From Thalassospira sp. TSL5-1 (GTDB lineage: Bacteria; Pseudomonadota; Alphaproteobacteria; Rhodospirillales; Thalassospiraceae), in contig NZ_KV880638.1 in NCBI RefSeq assembly GCF_001907695.1, positions 124,882 to 188,881 of the forward strand: DNA of 64,000 nt, read 5' to 3'. Every line of letters begins with the position of its first letter. Positions within the stretch are counted from its first letter, which is position 1. Positions 60,953 through 64,000 of this stretch are shown piece by piece. Made by a program: the position numbers and the translations under genes. The notes under the pieces are model-generated. The model made no database searches, had not been told where the DNA came from, and saw nothing but the letters and a program-made list of their open reading frames with translations.

Positions 60953-61247
60953 TTAGCCCAGGCGAAGGGTGATGTCGGCCTGATGACCGGAGATGGCCTG
61001 ATATTCTATCTCTGCCAGGCCCGGTTCGACATCCAGCTTGCCATTTCCCAGCGATATTCCAATATGCCAGCTGCCATAATGCAGGGTGATTGCCAGCATA
61101 GCGGCCGTTTCGATGCGGCAGGTTTGCCGCGTATCAGGGGCGAGATGGCGGGGTTTGCCAGCCCTTTTGCGGGGCGAGGCTGGTTAAATGCAGGGGTGTT
61201 GTATTTCTGTTTTCCAGTGTCAGCATCAACGTCATGGGACGTGACAT
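60953..61247 (-). pseudogene. Possible frameshifted small gene
   Basis: On the minus strand an ATG at 61247 with SD GGAGAGG opens a frame (MSRPMTLMLTLENRNTTPLH...) that stops at 61134; another frame, open from 61183, continues to a stop at 60953 and encodes ...WHIGISLGNGKLDVEPGL, AEIEYQAISGHQADITLRLG. Joining both with one net base shift in the overlap 61134-61183 would give a protein of about 98 residues. I do not recognise it. It could be a decaying gene, a sequencing error or chance. Confidence 0.35.
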
Positions 61248-61373
61248 GGGGCCTCTCCGATTTTTGTGTTTGTTTGCCTGGCTTTTATGTGGGGCTGGCG
61301 AAATTCAATGTCGAGAGACGATCAATGCTTGCAGCGATTTTAAAGTCGTGGGACGCTGCGATCAGTATTCACT

Positions 61374-61943
61374 ATGACCGACAGGAAGATGCAGCTTCTT
61401 TTAAAATCCGTCGATTTCGCCGCCCGTGCCCATCGTGATCAGCGCCGCAAAGGCCCGGCACAGGAACCCTATATCAACCACCCGGTTGAGGTTGCCCGCC
61501 TGATTGTTGAATGCCAGCCCGACACACCGGAAGATGTGTTATGTGCCGCCATTTTGCATGATGTAATCGAGGATTGTGGGGCCACCCACGCGGAAATAGC
61601 GGCCTGTTTTAACGAAAATATCGCCAATATCGTCCTGGAAGTCAGCGATGACAAGGCACTGCCGCGAGACGAGCGCAAAGCCAAACAGATCGAAATGGCA
61701 CCGCAGTTAAGCGAGAGTGCAAAGCTGGTCCGCCTGGCCGATAAAATTGCCAATGTTGGTGCCATGCTGACCGATACGCCGATTGGCTGGGATCGTGCGC
61801 AGATTTTAGGATATGTTGACTGGGCCGAGGCCGTTGTTGCGCCATGCCGGGTTGTTAGCGAAAGCCTGAGCGATCGCTTTGATGCCATTTCGCGTGATGT
61901 CAGGGCGTGGCATGACAGCGAAATGCAGGTGGCGGAAGGCTGA
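61374..61943 (+). CDS. HD-domain small alarmone hydrolase-like protein (MESH1/SpoT-N type)
   Basis: A 189-residue HD-domain protein: SVDFAARAHRDQRRKGPAQEPYINHPVEVARLIVECQPDTPEDVLCAAILHDVIEDCGATHAEIAACFN (residues about 12-80) has the H...HD...D pattern of (p)ppGpp hydrolases, followed by KLVRLADKIANVGAMLTD (about 121-138). No synthetase or regulatory domains, so it is a stand-alone hydrolase like MESH1/SAH, which remove pyrophosphate from ppGpp or phosphate from NADPH. Start may be 61374 or 61389; SD is unclear. Follows the non-coding region with the near-parS. Confidence 0.82.
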   Translation: MTDRKMQLLLKSVDFAARAHRDQRRKGPAQEPYINHPVEVARLIVECQPDTPEDVLCAAILHDVIEDCGATHAEIAACFNENIANIVLEVSDDKALPRDERKAKQIEMAPQLSESAKLVRLADKIANVGAMLTDTPIGWDRAQILGYVDWAEAVVAPCRVVSESLSDRFDAISRDVRAWHDSEMQVAEG

Positions 61944-62111
61944 GGCTGTCTGCCGTTTATTGTCTGCCATTGCTGCTATTTATGTTGAGAAACAGGCGAC
62001 TGACTTTTCTTTAGATATTTTTGATTGATCAAAAACCGAGAAATTTTAGTGCTGTTTATGCGATAAAAGGCCGATTAACATCCAGTTTTGGGCATTTCAA
62101 CGCAGATTGAT

Positions 62112-62609
62112 TTATAGATTAAAGGTATCCTGCCTTTGGTCTTTTACCGGGTGGTAAAGATCAATTCCTTCGAGCTTTAGCAGCATTTCCTTGGTTTCCA
62201 GCCCGCCATCGCCGGAATATCCGCCAGGTTTGCCGCCGGTTGCCAGCACACGATGGCAGGGGATCAGGATGGGAATCGGGTTTTTGCCGCATGCCATACC
62301 AACGGCCCGAAATCCCTTGGGGGACCCGGCAGCACGGGCCAGTTCCTGATATGTCGCTGTTTGTCCCAGCGGAATGTCGCGGATTGCGGCCCATACGGCA
62401 GCCTGAAATGCGGTACCGCCCGGCGCGAGGGGCAGGTCAAACCGGTGCAGTTTTTTGGCAAAATAGGCGTTGATCTGCGCCTTGGCCTCGTCTAGCACGG
62501 GGCTGGTTTCCATTTCTTCGACAAAACCCCAGTCCAGCGAGACAATCTGGTCGTCAAATTCAAAAATGGTCAGCGCACCAACTGGGCTGTTGATTGAAAT
62601 TTGGGGCAT
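62112..62609 (-). CDS. ogt: Methylated-DNA-[protein]-cysteine S-methyltransferase
   Basis: A 165-residue suicide repair protein accepting alkyl groups from O6-alkylguanine. The active-site motif IPCHRVLATGG (about residues 132-142) and the helix-turn-helix with FQAAVWAAIRDIPLGQTATYQELARAAGSPKGFRAVGMACGKNPIPI (about 86-131) are complete. The frame reaches 62684, but ATG 62609 (MPQISINSPVGALTIFE) is normal. No Ada N-terminal domain. Same strand as the next gene, 90 bp apart. Confidence 0.93.
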   Translation of the reverse strand: MPQISINSPVGALTIFEFDDQIVSLDWGFVEEMETSPVLDEAKAQINAYFAKKLHRFDLPLAPGGTAFQAAVWAAIRDIPLGQTATYQELARAAGSPKGFRAVGMACGKNPIPILIPCHRVLATGGKPGGYSGDGGLETKEMLLKLEGIDLYHPVKDQRQDTFNL

Positions 62610-62699
62610 GGTGCTCTTCCAATATGGCAAAGGGGACAAAGGCATTGTTGTCCCGTTATGCGGCGTTTTTCCCCACGACTGCAAGTCTTTTGCGATAGC

Positions 62700-63371
62700 T
62701 CACGGCAGCTTGACGCCCCCTGGATGGAGTGTATCGCGATCGGTCTTGTCCAATACGGTTTTTAGTTCTGGCAGGGTCATTGGCACGCAATAAGCCGGTG
62801 TACCGCGTTCAAATCGCCAGCTTTCCTCAAGACTGCCGGTATCAAGCGCATCAAAGCCAAATTCTTCTGTCAGTTGAATGGCGATGTCGCGGGCAAGGGG
62901 ATCATTTGCCGCAATTGGAAGGGCCCGGCGGCCTGGTGTGCGGGCCGGTTTGCCATCCATTTCAAAGTCGGACATTTTAATGGCGTTAAACGCCTTGGCG
63001 ATGCGCACAGTGTTGCCAGCTGTGCTGAGATGGGCGGCAAGAAGGCCCGTGGTAGTTGCCTGTTTTTGGTCAAGTGCTTCAATTCTGCCATCGCGTTCCG
63101 GGGCGTAATTACCGGTATCTATCACAACTTTGTTCGCCAGCGCGCGTGCCGGGAGAGACGGGTAGGCATGATAGGGAATGGCAATGACCACGACATCGCC
63201 AAATTCAATGGCATCCTCGCGCGTGCCAGGGGTGCAACCAAGCTCTGCTGCCAGGTTTGAAAGCGTATTAACAGAGCGCGAATTGCAGATCATGACCTGA
63301 TGGCCCGATTTTATCGCGTGCTTTGCCACGGCACGGCCGACATAGCCCGCACCAATGATCCCGATTTTCAT
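62700..63371 (-). CDS. NADPH-dependent F420 reductase-like NAD(P)-binding protein
   Basis: A 223-residue protein with an N-terminal Rossmann motif KIGIIGAGYVGRAVAKHAIKSGHQVMICNSR (residues 2-32; G-x-G-x-x-G) and the pattern of the F420-dependent NADP reductase-like family (GDVVVIAIPYHAYPSLPARALANKVVIDTGNY, and FNAIKMSDFEMDGKP). Many members in bacteria without F420 act as NADP-dependent oxidoreductases of unknown substrate. ATG 63371, with GGCGGAG upstream, is better than TTG 63386. Divergent from a LysR gene that may regulate it. Confidence 0.85.
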   Translation of the reverse strand: MKIGIIGAGYVGRAVAKHAIKSGHQVMICNSRSVNTLSNLAAELGCTPGTREDAIEFGDVVVIAIPYHAYPSLPARALANKVVIDTGNYAPERDGRIEALDQKQATTTGLLAAHLSTAGNTVRIAKAFNAIKMSDFEMDGKPARTPGRRALPIAANDPLARDIAIQLTEEFGFDALDTGSLEESWRFERGTPAYCVPMTLPELKTVLDKTDRDTLHPGGVKLP

Positions 63372-63412
63372 TTTTTGCTCCGCCAAATGGGTTGGTCCTG
63401 TGGCAGAATTTT

Positions 63413-63457
63413 AATTCAACCTGAATTGGCGAAAAATGGTTAGTATGAAGGTATACT
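63413..63457. promoter_or_regulatory. Inverted repeats in the LysR/reductase divergent region
   Basis: AATTCA-N3-TGAATT (63413-63427) and AGTAT-N6-ATACT (63442-63457) lie in the 119-bp region between the two divergent genes and are candidate LysR binding sites. Confidence 0.5.
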
Positions 63458-63490
63458 CAACACTGTTGGTAGGGAATAGGCAGGGAAAAG

Positions 63491-64000
63491 ATGGATCGTT
63501 TAACCAGCATGGCGGTTTTTGTCCGCGTTGTTGAGCTTGGATCTTTTGCCGCTGCGGCAAAGGATTTGGGCCTTTCGCCGCAAATGGTGGCCAAGCATGT
63601 TGTCCATCTTGAAAATCGGGTCGGGGCAACACTGCTGCATCGGACCACGCGGCGTCAAAGCCTGACGGACCTGGGCCGTGCCTATTTTGACCAATGTAAA
63701 CGGGTTATTGCCGAAGCCGACATGGCCGATGCCCTGGCCGATGAGGTTCGTACCCAGCCAAGTGGCCGTTTGCGTGTGGCAGCACCCGTGACGTTTGGGA
63801 CAAGCCAATTAGCCCCGTTTATCGCGGATTATTTGCGCGATTTTCCCAATATGCAGATCGACTTGATCTTAAATGATCGAATTGTTGATCCGCTTGAGGA
63901 AGGGGTGGATGTGGTGATCAGGATCGGGGCGCTTGAAGATAGCCGTTTGATTGGCAAGCCATTAGCACCCTATCGGCTTATCGCCTGCGCCGCGCCGGAT
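63491..64000 (+). CDS. LysR-family transcriptional regulator, cut by the window end
   Basis: The first 170 codons of a LysR protein: MDRLTSMAVFVRVVELGSFAAAAKDLGLSPQMVAKHVVHLENRVGATLLHRTTRRQSLTD is the N-terminal winged helix-turn-helix (residues 1-60), and RLRVAAPVTFGTSQLAPFIADYLRDFPNMQIDLIL (about 88-122) begins the effector domain. The frame is open to the last base. It is divergent from the F420-reductase-like gene, its likely target. Confidence 0.93.
   Translation, partial: MDRLTSMAVFVRVVELGSFAAAAKDLGLSPQMVAKHVVHLENRVGATLLHRTTRRQSLTDLGRAYFDQCKRVIAEADMADALADEVRTQPSGRLRVAAPVTFGTSQLAPFIADYLRDFPNMQIDLILNDRIVDPLEEGVDVVIRIGALEDSRLIGKPLAPYRLIACAAPD

Noticed and set aside
60902..61438. A 178-residue + strand frame covering the near-parS site
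   Set aside because: No domain, Cys/Trp/Phe-rich sequence and overlap with the HD hydrolase start. Its N-terminal V-S-R-E-T-F comes from the parS-like palindrome.
62017..62034. TTTTTGATTGATCAAAAA as an FNR box
   Set aside because: Half-sites TTGAT and ATCAA are separated by 2 rather than 4 bases; probably just a short AT-rich hairpin.
1..64000. CRISPR arrays, tRNA or rRNA genes, prophage
   Set aside because: No regularly spaced repeats, no tRNA-like cloverleaf signals, no phage genes or integrase noticed.

Overview
The window looks like a piece of an alphaproteobacterial chromosome, most like the Rhodospirillales/Thalassospira group. This is inferred from gene content, protein style and GC of roughly 54 percent; no database search was possible. 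The diagnostic part is at 43.7-50.7 kb: hemJ, hemH and hemE run leftward and ppsR, maf, aroE, coaE and dnaQ run rightward. Between hemE and ppsR lies a non-coding, AT-rich, 531 bp interval with three perfect DnaA boxes (TTATCCACA), four TTATCCC half-like boxes and seven GANTC sites of the CcrM type. I read it as the chromosomal replication origin. A near-consensus parS site lies inside hemJ, about 2.7 kb to the left, and a second near-match lies about 14 kb to the right. No rRNA, tRNA, CRISPR array or complete insertion sequence was recognised.

Left part (0-17 kb): small housekeeping and accessory genes. These are a TusA-like protein, rimI-tsaB, a VanX/DdpX-type dipeptidase, a TetR regulator divergent from a RidA family gene with three repeated operators between them, MgtC, a LysR/LysE divergent pair, a DsrE-MoeB pair and a class II Fic protein behind three 12-bp-phased repeats. 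Next come cysK with an Rrf2 regulator, dut-coaBC, a secreted polysaccharide deacetylase, a RutE-like nitroreductase, a PhoR-like histidine kinase and a zeta toxin/ParD-like antitoxin pair with two matched operators.

Middle (17-34 kb): hslVU (leftward) stands opposite the rightward histidine cluster hisB, DUF2628, hisH, GNAT, hisA, hisF, hisE and hinT. Most junctions from DUF2628 to hisA overlap by 4 nt. Then follow DUF6314, VOC, ghrA, GNAT, a small unknown protein, a phospholipid N-methyltransferase-like protein, YifB, a small unknown, a PhoD-like phosphatase and gshB.

Envelope block (33-43 kb): lolA, an EI24/CysZ-like membrane protein, bactofilin, a lipoprotein, an IalB-like secreted protein, rlmN, a Dabb protein, mltA, a Tim44-domain protein, fxsA and secB. 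Two structured non-coding stretches stand out: a chain of hairpins downstream of lolA, and a long inverted repeat in front of secB.

Right replication arm (47-62 kb): apart from one possible broken gene, all genes read rightward, away from the proposed origin. They are ppsR-maf-aroE-coaE-dnaQ, a periplasmic binding protein, lutABC behind a perfect 17-bp GntR-type palindrome, smr-xre, a NIT-domain chemoreceptor, rho with a long leader carrying a CRP-like palindrome, a GNAT enzyme and a small alarmone-hydrolase-like HD protein. The window ends with ogt, a coenzyme F420-reductase-like NADP-binding protein and a LysR gene cut by the window edge.
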